A stretch of DNA of 64,000 nt from Paraburkholderia atlantica (GCF_009362785.1 NZ_WHNQ01000002.1:310001-374000); one strand, 5' to 3'. Positions 37,212-45,675 are shown, numbered from the stretch's first letter. Notes: generated from the sequence alone by a model not told the origin. Numbers and translations are program-made.

Positions 37212-38057
37212 TCAATTGTTGCCGCCGCCTCCTGGAGGCCGTGTTCCGCCGCCACCGCCGCCTTGAGGACCACCGCCTTGGGGCCCGCCTTGATGACCGC
37301 CTGGGGGACGATTTCCGCCGCCCTGCTGGCCGCCGCCCGGCGGACGACCGCCTCCGCCGCCTTGCGGTCCGCCGCCCGGTGGCCGACCGCCGCCGCCCTG
37401 CTCCACGCCGGGAGGACGGCCGCCGGCGCCGCCCGGCGGGGGGCCACCCGGTGGGCGTCCACCCGCGTGACCCGGTGGTCGGCCTCCCTCGTTACCCGAA
37501 GGCCTTCCACCCGCATTGCCCGGATGCCCACCCGGTGGACGGCCACCCGCATTGCCCGTAGACGCTCCCCCCGGCGGACGCCCGCCCCCATGCCCCGGCA
37601 ATGGCCGCCAGTTCGGCGGCGGATGCCCGGCGCCCGGCCGCGGCGGCGGGGGCGGCGCATGACGCGCCCAGCGCGAGCGCTGGCCGTACCACGGCTGGCC
37701 GCGGTAGTAGTTGCCCCAGTAATCGTTGATCGAAAACGCGAGGATCGGCAGACCGAGCGCGGCGCCGTAGTTCAGCGGCATGTTGTAGCCCTGGTACGGC
37801 GAACTGAGCCGCGATGCATACACCCAGCCGCGCAGATTCGGTGTGGCGACGTCGCACCACTGGTAATTGCTCAGGCACCCCATCACCGTCACCGGAACGC
37901 CGCCCGGTAGCTGCGCGACGATCGGGTAGTCGGACGCCGGGCCCGCGCGCACGTTGGTCCCGCTGTTCGTATAGGCCTGCGACTGCGCGGCGGCCACGCC
38001 GGGCAAACTCAGCAGGCCCGCTGCCATGTAAAGACCGATCACGAGTTGTCGTTGCAT
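37212..38057 (-). CDS. Exported SH3-domain protein with Gly/Pro/Arg-rich tail
   Basis: Secreted protein of 281 residues. A signal peptide (MQRQLVIGLYMAAGLLSLPG to VAAA-QS) is followed by one bacterial SH3 domain with NVRAGPASDYPIVAQLPGG and WCDVATPNLRGWVYASRL (about residues 28-85). The segment to about 140 contains INDYWGNYYRGQPWYGQRSRW, given here only as its Tyr/Trp-rich character. About 130 residues of GGRPPGG-type repeats then run to the end. SH3 domains of this type bind cell-wall peptides. The tail is probably disordered and may be prone to length change. ATG 38057 is chosen for the signal peptide. Confidence 0.82.
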   Translation of the reverse strand: MQRQLVIGLYMAAGLLSLPGVAAAQSQAYTNSGTNVRAGPASDYPIVAQLPGGVPVTVMGCLSNYQWCDVATPNLRGWVYASRLSSPYQGYNMPLNYGAALGLPILAFSINDYWGNYYRGQPWYGQRSRWARHAPPPPPRPGAGHPPPNWRPLPGHGGGRPPGGASTGNAGGRPPGGHPGNAGGRPSGNEGGRPPGHAGGRPPGGPPPGGAGGRPPGVEQGGGGRPPGGGPQGGGGGRPPGGGQQGGGNRPPGGHQGGPQGGGPQGGGGGGTRPPGGGGNN

Positions 38058-38322
38058 TCGTTCTCCCAATTTCGATGGTCGCCTTTGAACCATGCCGGCC
38101 TATGGGCCCCCAGTTCCCATCAATAGACGTTGCGCCTATTTCATGACACGCGAACGCGCGCTCGCGCCCGCAGCGCTTACGCACGGCATATGCCAGCCGG
38201 CAAGCCCGCGCGGCAACATCTGGTAACGACCCGCCCGAACTCCGGCGTTGTTCGTACGTCTGCGGGGCGGGCAACCGGCCGATCATCGGCGGCATGACCA
38301 ATCGATGCCCCGCGGGGACCTG

Positions 38323-38922
38323 ATGACCCTCTTTCGCCCCCTCCTGATCGCCGGACTGCTGCTCGCGCATCCGTACGCCAACGCCACCAGCTTCGACTGC
38401 CAGCGCGGCCGCTCGCCGGCGGAGCGCATGATTTGCGGCGATTCCGCGCTGTCGGCGCTCGACGACACGTTGGGCCAACTCTACTGGAAAGCGCGTCGAC
38501 GGGTCGCCCAGCGCCGCGCGTTCATCGACGACAGCGACAGCAAGTGGGCCTGGCGCGAAGCGAACTGCCGCGACGCCGGGTGTCTGCGCACGTGGTACGC
38601 GACGCGCATCGACGAATTGCAGCGGCTGCTGGCGAGCTTGCCGGGCGGCGCGCGGCACGCGGCGCCCGTGGGTGGGGATGCGCAAGCGCACTCGGACCAC
38701 TCGCCGCTGCAATGCACGGCCGCGAAGCCCGGGCTCGTCGTCAACGAGCAGTGTGCGAGCGTGATCGGGCAGTCGGGTCAGCGGTGGAAGTATCAGCCGC
38801 GCGATGGCGACTGGTTCTGCGGCGTGGCCACGCTCGAGGCGGCGGACATGGCGCCACCGCAAGCGCAAGCGCCGATGCCGATGCCGATGCAACCGCAGGT
38901 GCAGGCGGGCGTCGGGGAATGA
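38323..38922 (+). CDS. LprI-like (DUF1311) exported protein
   Basis: Secreted protein of 199 residues beginning MTLFRPLLIAGLLLAHPYANA, a signal peptide. The mature part has the Cys-rich LprI/DUF1311 pattern: FDCQRGRSPAERMICGDSALSALDDTLGQLYWKAR and REANCRDAGCLRTWYATRIDEL. Members include a lysozyme inhibitor, but the function is unproven here. The C-terminus holds four more Cys and a Pro/Met/Gln-rich end. Upstream starts exist in the same frame; 38323 gives the clearest signal peptide. Confidence 0.8.
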   Translation: MTLFRPLLIAGLLLAHPYANATSFDCQRGRSPAERMICGDSALSALDDTLGQLYWKARRRVAQRRAFIDDSDSKWAWREANCRDAGCLRTWYATRIDELQRLLASLPGGARHAAPVGGDAQAHSDHSPLQCTAAKPGLVVNEQCASVIGQSGQRWKYQPRDGDWFCGVATLEAADMAPPQAQAPMPMPMQPQVQAGVGE

Positions 38923-38978
38923 GACGGAAGAACGCACCGGTCTTGAATTCCGCGCCGGTGCCGAGCGTGCCAACAAGC

Positions 38979-39269
38979 TCAGTCAGCGGCCGACGACTCG
39001 CCACCCTCGCCCGTGCCGAACAGCTCCGCGCAAAGCTGCGCGCCGCTTTCGCTCAGCGACACGGCTCCGGTGCCATCGTCGTGGAACATCGTATCGACGA
39101 GACCACCGCCCGACAGCGCCGCCAATTGCCGCCGCAAGCTGCTCATCGGCACGCCGGCCTGCTTCGACAGCTTCGCGAGCGACCACGCGCGCCGGGGCGT
39201 CTCGCGATGCGCGCGCCATAGCTGCGCGAGTATCGCGGCGAGTTGCGGGTCGATGTCGTCGTCGTTCAT
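38979..39269 (-). CDS. Winged-helix DNA-binding protein
   Basis: Small protein of 96 residues with a likely winged helix: RAWSLAKLSKQAGVPMSSLRRQLAALSGGGLV (recognition helix and turn) followed by a wing with HDDGTGAVSLSESG and a final helix. It resembles MarR/ArsR or IclR N-termini, too short for a ligand domain. ATG 39269 (MNDDDIDPQLAAIL) is used; the frame extends upstream. It lies 29 bp downstream of the MocR-type gene and may be its co-transcribed partner. Confidence 0.7.
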   Translation of the reverse strand: MNDDDIDPQLAAILAQLWRAHRETPRRAWSLAKLSKQAGVPMSSLRRQLAALSGGGLVDTMFHDDGTGAVSLSESGAQLCAELFGTGEGGESSAAD

Positions 39270-39298
39270 GTCGGTCTCGCTGTGTTGTGTTGCGCCGT

Positions 39299-40732
39299 TC
39301 ACGCCATCGCCGTAGCCAGCTCGCCGAGTGTCTTCAACGCCGCCTCGGCCTGCGCGGTCCACGGATAGCTGTAATTCAGCCGGATGAAGTGCCGATAATC
39401 GTTGCTCGTCGAAAACATCATCCCCGGCCCGACCGTGATCCCGCGTTCAAGCGCGGCCTGATAAAGCCGCATCGAGTCGATCGCAACCGGCAGCTCGACC
39501 CACAGCACGTAGCCGCCGCGCGGCGTCGACACGCGCGTGCCGACCGGGAAGAAGCGCAGCACCAGCGCGCTCATGATGCTCGCCTGTTGCCGGTACACGC
39601 GCCGCAGATGCCGCAAATGCCGGTCGTAGCCGTCCTGACGCAGATAATCGGCAACCGCGACCTGCGGCACCGACGGCGTCGTCAGCGTATTCAGGAACTT
39701 CAGCTTCTCCACCTGCGCGCGATAACGCCCCGGCAGCGCCCAGCCGATCCGGTACGACGCGGTCAGGCTTTTCGAAAACGACGCACAGTGCAGCACCAGC
39801 CCTCTGGTGTCGAAAGTCTTCAGCGTCGATGGCCGCGCGTCGCCGAAGTACAGCTCCTGGTAGACGTCGTTTTCGATCGCGGGAATCTCGTGCGCGGCCA
39901 GCAGTTCGACCAGTTGCCGCTTGCGCTCGTCGGACATGCAGAAACCCAGCGGATTCTGGAAATTCGGCATCACCATGCACGCGGCAATCTTCTGCCGCGC
40001 GATTATCTTCGCGAGCGCGTCGATGTCGATACCGTCGACCGGATGCGTCGCCACCTCGATCGCGCGCATGCCGAGGCGCTCGATCGCATGCAGCATCGCG
40101 TAGAAGGTCGGCGATTCGACCGCGACGGTATCGCCCGGCTTGGCCACCGCCTGAAGGCTCAGGTTGATCGCCTCGGTCGCGCCGAGCGTGATCACGATTT
40201 CGCCGGGATCGACTGGCAGACCGTTTTCCGCATAGCGCCGCGCGATCTGGCGGATCAGCTCGGGGTTGCCCGGCGGCAGATCGTCGATCAGATTCCAGCT
40301 CGCGTGCCGCCGTGCGATCGCGTTCGCGTACTGGTTGATGCGCCGCCACGGAAACAGCGACGGATCGGGATACGGCGAGCCGAACGGCACGGCATCGTGC
40401 GCGCGGATGCTGCGCAGTGTCGACAGCACGAGCCGGCTCACGTCGACCGTCGCGGGCACCGGCGGCGGCGCGGACTTGCCGCCCGCGCGCGCCGCGGCAG
40501 GCACCGGCGCGAGCGCCCGCGCGGCTGCGTCGCGCACGAAATAACCCGACTGCGGCCGGCTCTCGACGATGCCGCGGCTCTCCAGCAGCGCATACGCGTG
40601 CAGCACCGTCTTGATGCTGACGCCGTGCTGCTGACTCGCCTGCCGCACCGACGCAATCCGCTCGCCGGCCGCGAACACACCGCGGTGCACGGCTTCGGCG
40701 ATTTCGTCGGCGAGTTTTTCGTACAGCTTCAT
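39299..40732 (-). CDS. MocR/PdxR-type GntR regulator with aminotransferase domain
   Basis: Transcription factor of 477 residues: an N-terminal GntR winged helix (ADEIAEAVHRGVFAAGERIASVRQASQQHGVSIKTVLHAYALLESRG, ending near residue 60) fused to a class-I aminotransferase fold. PLP-binding Lys is in SFSKSLTASYRIGW, with NPLGFCMSDERKRQL, DDLPPGNPELIRQIA and ENDVYQELYF typical. Such proteins bind PLP or a PLP-amino-acid adduct and control neighbouring genes. It is divergent from the YdeP-type gene with 140 bp between, an inverted repeat lying in the gap, so that gene is the probable target. Confidence 0.88.
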   Translation of the reverse strand: MKLYEKLADEIAEAVHRGVFAAGERIASVRQASQQHGVSIKTVLHAYALLESRGIVESRPQSGYFVRDAAARALAPVPAAARAGGKSAPPPVPATVDVSRLVLSTLRSIRAHDAVPFGSPYPDPSLFPWRRINQYANAIARRHASWNLIDDLPPGNPELIRQIARRYAENGLPVDPGEIVITLGATEAINLSLQAVAKPGDTVAVESPTFYAMLHAIERLGMRAIEVATHPVDGIDIDALAKIIARQKIAACMVMPNFQNPLGFCMSDERKRQLVELLAAHEIPAIENDVYQELYFGDARPSTLKTFDTRGLVLHCASFSKSLTASYRIGWALPGRYRAQVEKLKFLNTLTTPSVPQVAVADYLRQDGYDRHLRHLRRVYRQQASIMSALVLRFFPVGTRVSTPRGGYVLWVELPVAIDSMRLYQAALERGITVGPGMMFSTSNDYRHFIRLNYSYPWTAQAEAALKTLGELATAMA

Positions 40733-40767
40733 GCGATTCGGGCAGGTTCAGGGATCGTCGCGCAACT

Positions 40768-40822
40768 GTACTCCTGTTCTTTCCGATTTTCTGTATCCGA
40801 CATGCATTGTGGAACACAGTAC
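40768..40822. promoter_or_regulatory. Imperfect inverted repeat in the MocR/fdhF-like divergent region
   Basis: GTACTCCTGTTC (40768-40779) and GAACACAGTAC (40812-40822) are near inverted copies with one indel and 32 bp between. The position between two divergent starts suits a MocR operator. Direct evidence is lacking. Confidence 0.4.
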
Positions 40823-40872
40823 GCTGCGGGCATTGGTCTGCAAAGCCTGTCGAATCTTTCCATCGTCACGTC

Positions 40873-43209
40873 ATGAAGAAGAACGAAGCACAAGCCGAAC
40901 CCCGCATCGAGCCGTACAAGCACCCCGCCGCCGGCTGGGGCGCGCTGAAGTATGTCGCCATCAATCTGCTCAAGGAAAAGGTCGCGGGCGGCAACTACCG
41001 CACTCTGCTCAAGCAGAACCAGCCCGACGGCTTCGACTGCCCCGGCTGTGCATGGCCGGATCGCGAGCACGCGTCGACATTCGAGTTCTGCGAAAACGGC
41101 GTGAAGGCCGTGGCTGCCGAGGCCACCGGCAAGCGCGTGACGCCCGCGTTCTTCGAGCAGCACAGCGTCACGGAGTTGATGACGCAATCCGACTTCGAGC
41201 TCGAGCAGCACGGCCGCCTGACCGATCCCCTCGTCTACGACGCCGCGCGCGACCGCTATGTGCCGATCGGCTGGGACGACGCGTTCGAGCTGATCGCGAG
41301 CCATCTGAAGCGCCTCGACGATCCGAACCGCGCCGCGTTCTATACGTCGGGGCGTGCGAGCAACGAAGCCGCGTTCCTGTACCAGCTGTTCGTGCGCATG
41401 TATGGCACCAACAATTTTCCCGATTGCTCGAACATGTGCCACGAGGCGACGAGCCGTGGCCTGCCGCACACGGTCGGCATCGGCAAGGGCACGGTCACGC
41501 TCGACGACTTCGAACACGCGGATACGCTGCTGATCTTCGGCCAGAACCCGGCCACCAACCATCCGCGCATGCTCGGCGAGTTGCGCGAATGCGCGAAGCG
41601 CGGCGCCACGATCGTGTCGATCAATCCGCTGAAGGAGCGCGGCCTCGAACGTTTCGCGAGCCCGCAGCATCCGGTCGAAATGCTGACGATGGGCAGCACC
41701 AGAATCAGCTCGGTGTTCATCCGACCGAAGGTCGGCGGCGATTTCGCGCTGCTCAAGGGCGTCGCCAAACGCGTGCTCGAACTCGACGACGAAGCGCTCG
41801 TGTCGGGCCTCGAGCGCGTGCTCGACGTCGACTTCATCGCCGAACACACGGTCGGTTTCGCCGCCTTCGCTGACGATCTGCGCGCCGAGCGCTGGGACAC
41901 GATCGTCGCCGAGTCCGGCGTACCGTTCGACGAGGTGCTGAAGCTCGCCGATATCTATGTGAAGGGCCGCGCGGTGATTTCGACCTGGGGCATGGGTCTC
42001 ACGCAGCACAAGAACTCGGTCGCAACGGTGCAGCTGCTGTCGAATCTGATGATGATGCGCGGCAATATCGGCCGGCGCGGCGCGGGGCTGTGCCCGGTGC
42101 GCGGCCACTCGAACGTGCAGGGCGACCGCACGGTTGGCATCGAGGAAAAGCCTACCGAAGCGTTTCTCGACAAGCTCGGCGCGGCCTACGATTTCACGCC
42201 GCCGCGCGAGCACGGACTCGACGTCGTCAACACGATTCAGGCGATGCTCGATGGCCAGGTGAAAGTGTTCATCGGCCTCGGCGGCAACTTCTCGATCGCG
42301 ACGCCGGACACGCCGCGCACATGGGACGCGATGCGCGCATGCGAGCTGACCGTGCACGTGACGACGAAGCTCAATCGCAGCCACCTCGTGCACGGCCGCG
42401 ACGCGCTGATCCTGCCGACACTCGGGCGCACCGAGATCGATATTCAGAACGGCGTGGCGCAAGGCGTCAGCGTCGAGGATTCGATGAGCATGGTGCACAT
42501 CTCGTACGGGATGAACAAGCCGGCGTCGGACAATCTGCTATCCGAAGTGGCGATCGTCGCGCGGATGGCGCATGCGACTTTGGGCAGCGGCAAGGTGGAC
42601 TGGCTCGCGCATGCGGCCGACTACGCGCTGATTCGCGATGGCATCGCGAAGGTGATCGACGGCTTCGACGACTACAACGAGCGCCTGAAGAAGCCGGGCG
42701 GTTTCCATCTCGGCGTCGCGTCGCGCGATCGCATCTGGAAGACGCCGAGCGGCAAGGCGCAGTTCATCGCCCACGCGATCGCGCTCGACACGCCGATTCA
42801 TCAGGCGAAGAAACGTCACGGCGAACGCCTGATGACGCTGATGACCACCCGCTCGCATGATCAGTACAACACGACGATTTACGGTCTCGATGATCGCTAT
42901 CGCGGCGTGTACGGACAGCGGCGCGTGCTGTTCGCCAACAAGGACGATCTCGCGATGCTCGGGTTCGCGGTCGGTCAGCGCGTCGATATCACGAGCGTGT
43001 GGGCCGATGGCATCGAGCGACGGGTGGACGGCTTTCTGCTAGTCGAATACGACATTCCGCGCGGCTGCCTCGGCGCTTACTACCCGGAGACGAATCCGCT
43101 GGTGCCGCTCTCCTCGGTCGCGGATGGCGCGGGGACGCCGACGTCGAAGTCGATTCCGGTTTTGCTGACCGCGTCGGCGGTGCAGGATGCCGCTGCTCTG
43201 GCGGCCTGA
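40873..43209 (+). CDS. FdhF/YdeP family molybdopterin oxidoreductase
   Basis: Cytosolic molybdenum (bis-MGD) enzyme homologue of 778 residues, the size of E. coli YdeP. The usual N-terminal Fe-S CxxC cluster is replaced by FDCPGCAWPDREHASTFEFCENG. The Mo-pterin domains follow with SNMCHEATSRGLPHTVGIGKGTV, where Cys may ligate Mo, then WGMGLTQHKNSVATVQ, RGNIGRRGAGLCPVRGHSNVQGDRTVGI and a C-terminal MGD-binding RSHDQYNTTIYGLDDRYRGVYGQRR. There is no signal peptide. YdeP is linked to acid resistance, but the electron donor and acceptor are unknown. ATG 40873 is used. Confidence 0.88.
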   Translation: MKKNEAQAEPRIEPYKHPAAGWGALKYVAINLLKEKVAGGNYRTLLKQNQPDGFDCPGCAWPDREHASTFEFCENGVKAVAAEATGKRVTPAFFEQHSVTELMTQSDFELEQHGRLTDPLVYDAARDRYVPIGWDDAFELIASHLKRLDDPNRAAFYTSGRASNEAAFLYQLFVRMYGTNNFPDCSNMCHEATSRGLPHTVGIGKGTVTLDDFEHADTLLIFGQNPATNHPRMLGELRECAKRGATIVSINPLKERGLERFASPQHPVEMLTMGSTRISSVFIRPKVGGDFALLKGVAKRVLELDDEALVSGLERVLDVDFIAEHTVGFAAFADDLRAERWDTIVAESGVPFDEVLKLADIYVKGRAVISTWGMGLTQHKNSVATVQLLSNLMMMRGNIGRRGAGLCPVRGHSNVQGDRTVGIEEKPTEAFLDKLGAAYDFTPPREHGLDVVNTIQAMLDGQVKVFIGLGGNFSIATPDTPRTWDAMRACELTVHVTTKLNRSHLVHGRDALILPTLGRTEIDIQNGVAQGVSVEDSMSMVHISYGMNKPASDNLLSEVAIVARMAHATLGSGKVDWLAHAADYALIRDGIAKVIDGFDDYNERLKKPGGFHLGVASRDRIWKTPSGKAQFIAHAIALDTPIHQAKKRHGERLMTLMTTRSHDQYNTTIYGLDDRYRGVYGQRRVLFANKDDLAMLGFAVGQRVDITSVWADGIERRVDGFLLVEYDIPRGCLGAYYPETNPLVPLSSVADGAGTPTSKSIPVLLTASAVQDAAALAA

Positions 43210-43247
43210 CGTCAGCTCCATTCTCCGCGCCTGCCGCGCGGTGTCCC

Positions 43248-43751
43248 TCACACGGGCTTTTTCGCCAGATCGCGATGCGTCAGATACAGACGTAGATCGA
43301 ATTCGATCTGGTGGTAACCCGGCTGCATGAACTCGCACAGACGATAGAACGCCTTGTTGTGATCGCTCTCTTTCAGATGCGCGAGTTCATGCACGACGAT
43401 CATCTTCAGAAACTCCGGCGCCGCGCCCTTGAATAACGACGCGATGCGGATTTCCTTCTTCGCCTTCAGCTTGCTGCCCTGCACGCGCGAAATGCTCGTA
43501 TGCAGGCCGAGCGCGTGACGCATCACGTCGAGTTTGCTGTCGTAAGTGACCTTGTCGATCTGCTCCGCGTTGCGCAGGTGTTCGCGTTTGAGCTCGGCGC
43601 AGTACTCGTACAGCGCGCGGTCGGTTTGCACCTCGTGCGTGTTCGGGTACTTCTGCGCGAGGTAGGAGCCGAGCTGATCGTCGGCAATCAGCGTCCTCAC
43701 CTTGTCTTGCAGAGGTGCGGGGTAGCCGGTCAGGTATTTGAGGGGGGACAT
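43248..43751 (-). CDS. YgjP-like metallopeptidase (M48 related)
   Basis: Zinc metallopeptidase-like protein of 167 residues with no visible membrane segment. The gluzincin motif HELAH is at 121-125, and a further His131 in ESDHNKAFYRL fits the YgjP/WLM pattern. The N-terminal half (DQLGSYLAQKYPNTHEVQTDRALYEY) is family-like. Activity is not established for most members. It is convergent with the YdeP-type gene and stands alone. Confidence 0.85.
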   Translation of the reverse strand: MSPLKYLTGYPAPLQDKVRTLIADDQLGSYLAQKYPNTHEVQTDRALYEYCAELKREHLRNAEQIDKVTYDSKLDVMRHALGLHTSISRVQGSKLKAKKEIRIASLFKGAAPEFLKMIVVHELAHLKESDHNKAFYRLCEFMQPGYHQIEFDLRLYLTHRDLAKKPV

Positions 43752-43887
43752 GAAGGCGGATTGAGGTTGGCGGGGGTGATATTACGCTCTAGCGGATGCT
43801 ACGGTTTGCGATTCGTCTGTTTGTTGTCCAGACGCCTGGTCAACGTCACAGCCCTGCACGAGCGGTCGAGTTGGCTTCATCCGGTCA

Positions 43888-44214
43888 ACGCCGAAAACTT
43901 ATATTGTCCAGATCATCAACGGGCCGGACGGGAAGCCCGCCTTCGTCGTCATTCCCTACGCGGATTACATGACTGAGCGCAATGCGGACCGAAACCTGAT
44001 TCCGAACGACGTCGTGAGCCGCACGGTTGACGGCGCTTCACCGGTACGCGCATGGCGCGAACTTCTCGGTTTCACTCAGGCGGACATCGCGGCGCGTCTT
44101 GGCATCAGCCAGTCTGCTTATGCACAACAGGAAAACAGCGATCGTCTGCGCAAATCATCGCGCGAAAAGATCGCGGCGGCGCTCGGTATCAGCGCGAAGC
44201 AACTGGATTTCTGA
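43888..44214 (+). CDS. XRE-family HTH protein, antitoxin-like, with an uncertain or lost start
   Basis: The HTH part (WRELLGFTQADIAARLGISQSAYAQQENS) is a clear XRE domain. Before the first ATG (43969), the same frame encodes IVQIINGPDGKPAFVVIPYADY, the N-terminal segment typical of antitoxin-type XRE proteins. The expected start codon position at 43888 reads ACG (ACG CCG AAA ACT), and there is no in-frame ATG, GTG or TTG nearby. Either translation starts at ACG, or at ATG 43969 with loss of the N-terminal part, or the gene is degraded. No toxin gene is next to it. It ends 73 bp before tRNA-Leu. Confidence 0.6.
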   Translation, partial: TPKTYIVQIINGPDGKPAFVVIPYADYMTERNADRNLIPNDVVSRTVDGASPVRAWRELLGFTQADIAARLGISQSAYAQQENSDRLRKSSREKIAAALGISAKQLDF

Positions 44215-44287
44215 TCGGGAAAACTGGAGAGCGAGATCGGCACGGCGATCATCGGCGTGCGCGCATCGTGCCTGTCATTTGAAACTT

Positions 44288-44372
44288 TGGTGCCGGGGAC
44301 CGGACTTGAACCGGCAAGCCCGAAGGCGGCGGATTTTAAGTCCGCTATGTTTACCAATTTCATCACCCCGGC
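44288..44372 (-). tRNA. tRNA-Leu (TAA)
   Basis: An 85-nt cloverleaf with encoded CCA. Acceptor stem GCCGGGG pairs with CCCCGGC, and the long variable arm of a class II tRNA is present. The anticodon loop CTTAAAA inside the stem GCGGA/TCCGC gives anticodon TAA. Confidence 0.95.
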
Positions 44373-44399
44373 AGGGGTCGCAATCGCGCGTGGTCGCGA

Positions 44400-44428
44400 A
44401 TTCTACCATCGCGTCGCCGGAGCCCCAA
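44400..44428 (-). promoter_or_regulatory. Putative promoter of tRNA-Leu
   Basis: On the minus strand TTGGGG (44423-44428) and TAGAAT (44400-44405) are 17 bp apart, 27 nt before the tRNA 5' end. Confidence 0.55.
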
Positions 44429-44484
44429 GAACGCCCGACACCACGTTCATCCCCAAGTCACAAACCTTGCCGATAATCCGCTCA

Positions 44485-44498
44485 CGAAAACGATTACA
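44485..44498. promoter_or_regulatory. LacI-type operator upstream of the LacI-family gene
   Basis: CGAAAACGATTACA fits the LacI-family pattern TGnAAnCGnTTnCA at nine of ten defined positions, with the usual central CG. It lies 15 bp before the regulator's ATG, consistent with autoregulation. Confidence 0.6.
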
Positions 44499-44513
44499 GC
44501 GGGCCGCAAACCG

Positions 44514-45581
44514 ATGACGCCGACGATCAAGGATGTCGCCGCCCACGCGGGCTTTTCCATCGCCACGGTATCGCGCGCGATCAACGCGCCGCATACCGTG
44601 AACCCCATCACGCTCGACAAGGTACGTCAGTCGATCGACGCGCTGAACTTCCGCCCAAGCCCGCTCGGCAGGCAATTGCGCGGCGAGCGTACGCGCCTGA
44701 TCGGCGTCGTTCTGCCGACTCTCGCGAACCCGGTGTTCGCCGAATGCCTGCAAGGCATCGACGATCTCGCGTCGGCGCAAGGCTATCGGCTGATGCTGAT
44801 GACCACGCAGTACGACGTGGACCGCGAACGTCACGCGATCGAAACGCTGCGCGAGCATCGCGTCGAAGGCCTGATCCTGACCGTCGCCGATGCCGACACC
44901 CACCCGCTGCTCGACGAACTCGACCGCGACGGCCTGCTGTACGTGCTGATGCACAACGACACGGTGCGCCGCCCGTCGGTGTCGGTCGACAACCGCCTCG
45001 CCGCCTACGACGGCGTGCGCCGGCTCATCGCCAACGGCCATCGCCGCATCCTGATGCTGGCCGGCTCGTTCGCCGCGTCGGATCGCGCGCGTCAGCGGCA
45101 TCTCGGCTACACCCAGGCGATGCAGCAGGCCGGCCTCACGGCCGCGCCCGCGCTCGAAGTCGATTTCAACGCCGACGAACTCGCGCCGTCCGTGCTCGCG
45201 CACCTGACGCACGGCGCAAACCCTCCGACCGCCCTCTTCTGCAGCAACGATCTGCTCGCGATGGTCGTGATGCGCGGCCTGCGCCGCGCGCGGCTGAAGA
45301 TTCCGCAGGACATGTCGATTCTCGGCTTCGACGGCCTCGCGATGGGCGAACTGCTGTCGCCGGCGCTCGCCAGCATCTGCGCGCCGAATCGCGAGATCGG
45401 CCGCGCGGCGTGGCAGCGCTTGCTCGCACGCATCGGCGGCGCTCGCGATGAGCGCACATTCCCCGCCACCTCGCTCGCATTGACCTTGCCGCACAGCGTG
45501 CGCGAAGGCGCGACGATCGCGGCGCTCGGGTCGCAGACAGATCACTACAGGGCATCACCAACGCAAGGGCTGACCGCCTAG
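44514..45581 (+). CDS. LacI-family transcriptional regulator
   Basis: Repressor of 355 residues. The N-terminal HTH and hinge (TIKDVAAHAGFSIATVSRAINAP ... LNFRPSPLGRQLRGERT) are followed by a periplasmic-binding-protein-like ligand domain starting RLIGVVLPTLANPVF, with VLMHNDTVRRPSVSVDNRLAAYDGVRRL and FCSNDLLAMVVMRGLRRARLKIPQDMSILGFDGL. It precedes the ABC operon on the same strand by 94 bp, and similar operator-like sites lie in front of both transcripts, so it likely controls the importer. The effector is unknown. LacI proteins that pair with PurR-type sites use the same central CG. Confidence 0.92.
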   Translation: MTPTIKDVAAHAGFSIATVSRAINAPHTVNPITLDKVRQSIDALNFRPSPLGRQLRGERTRLIGVVLPTLANPVFAECLQGIDDLASAQGYRLMLMTTQYDVDRERHAIETLREHRVEGLILTVADADTHPLLDELDRDGLLYVLMHNDTVRRPSVSVDNRLAAYDGVRRLIANGHRRILMLAGSFAASDRARQRHLGYTQAMQQAGLTAAPALEVDFNADELAPSVLAHLTHGANPPTALFCSNDLLAMVVMRGLRRARLKIPQDMSILGFDGLAMGELLSPALASICAPNREIGRAAWQRLLARIGGARDERTFPATSLALTLPHSVREGATIAALGSQTDHYRASPTQGLTA

Positions 45582-45596
45582 GCAGCTTTCGCGCAA

Positions 45597-45610
45597 TACA
45601 ACCGCTTGCA
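45597..45610. promoter_or_regulatory. LacI-type operator upstream of the ABC operon
   Basis: TACAACCGCTTGCA matches TGnAAnCGnTTnCA at nine of ten defined positions and shares AAnCGnTT and the final CA with the site at 44485-44498. It abuts the structured leader beginning at 45608. Confidence 0.6.
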
Positions 45611-45675
45611 ACCACCTTTTACGGGCCCGGAGTGAGTGCGAAAGCACTTGCACCGATCGACACAGGAGACCTGCA
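45608..45675 (+). promoter_or_regulatory. Structured leader element, copy 2 (upstream of the ABC operon)
   Basis: Counterpart of the yggX leader. Hairpin AGTGC-GAAA-GCACT (45635-45648) has a GNRA tetraloop, with an outer GTG/CAC pairing (45632-45634 with 45651-45653). The conserved GACACAGGAGA (45659-45669) holds the ribosome-binding site seven bases before the GTG start. The loop-flanking bases differ from copy 1 while the hairpin stem is kept. Confidence 0.6.

Noticed and set aside
37212..37660. Possible CRISPR or tandem repeat array
   Set aside because: The repetition is imperfect, continuous with no spacers, and in frame inside a secreted protein (GGRPPGG repeats).
43752..44372. A possible genomic-island border at tRNA-Leu with the XRE gene
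   Set aside because: No integrase, no duplicated tRNA 3' end, and no composition shift extends beyond the single small gene, so a mobile element is not supported.
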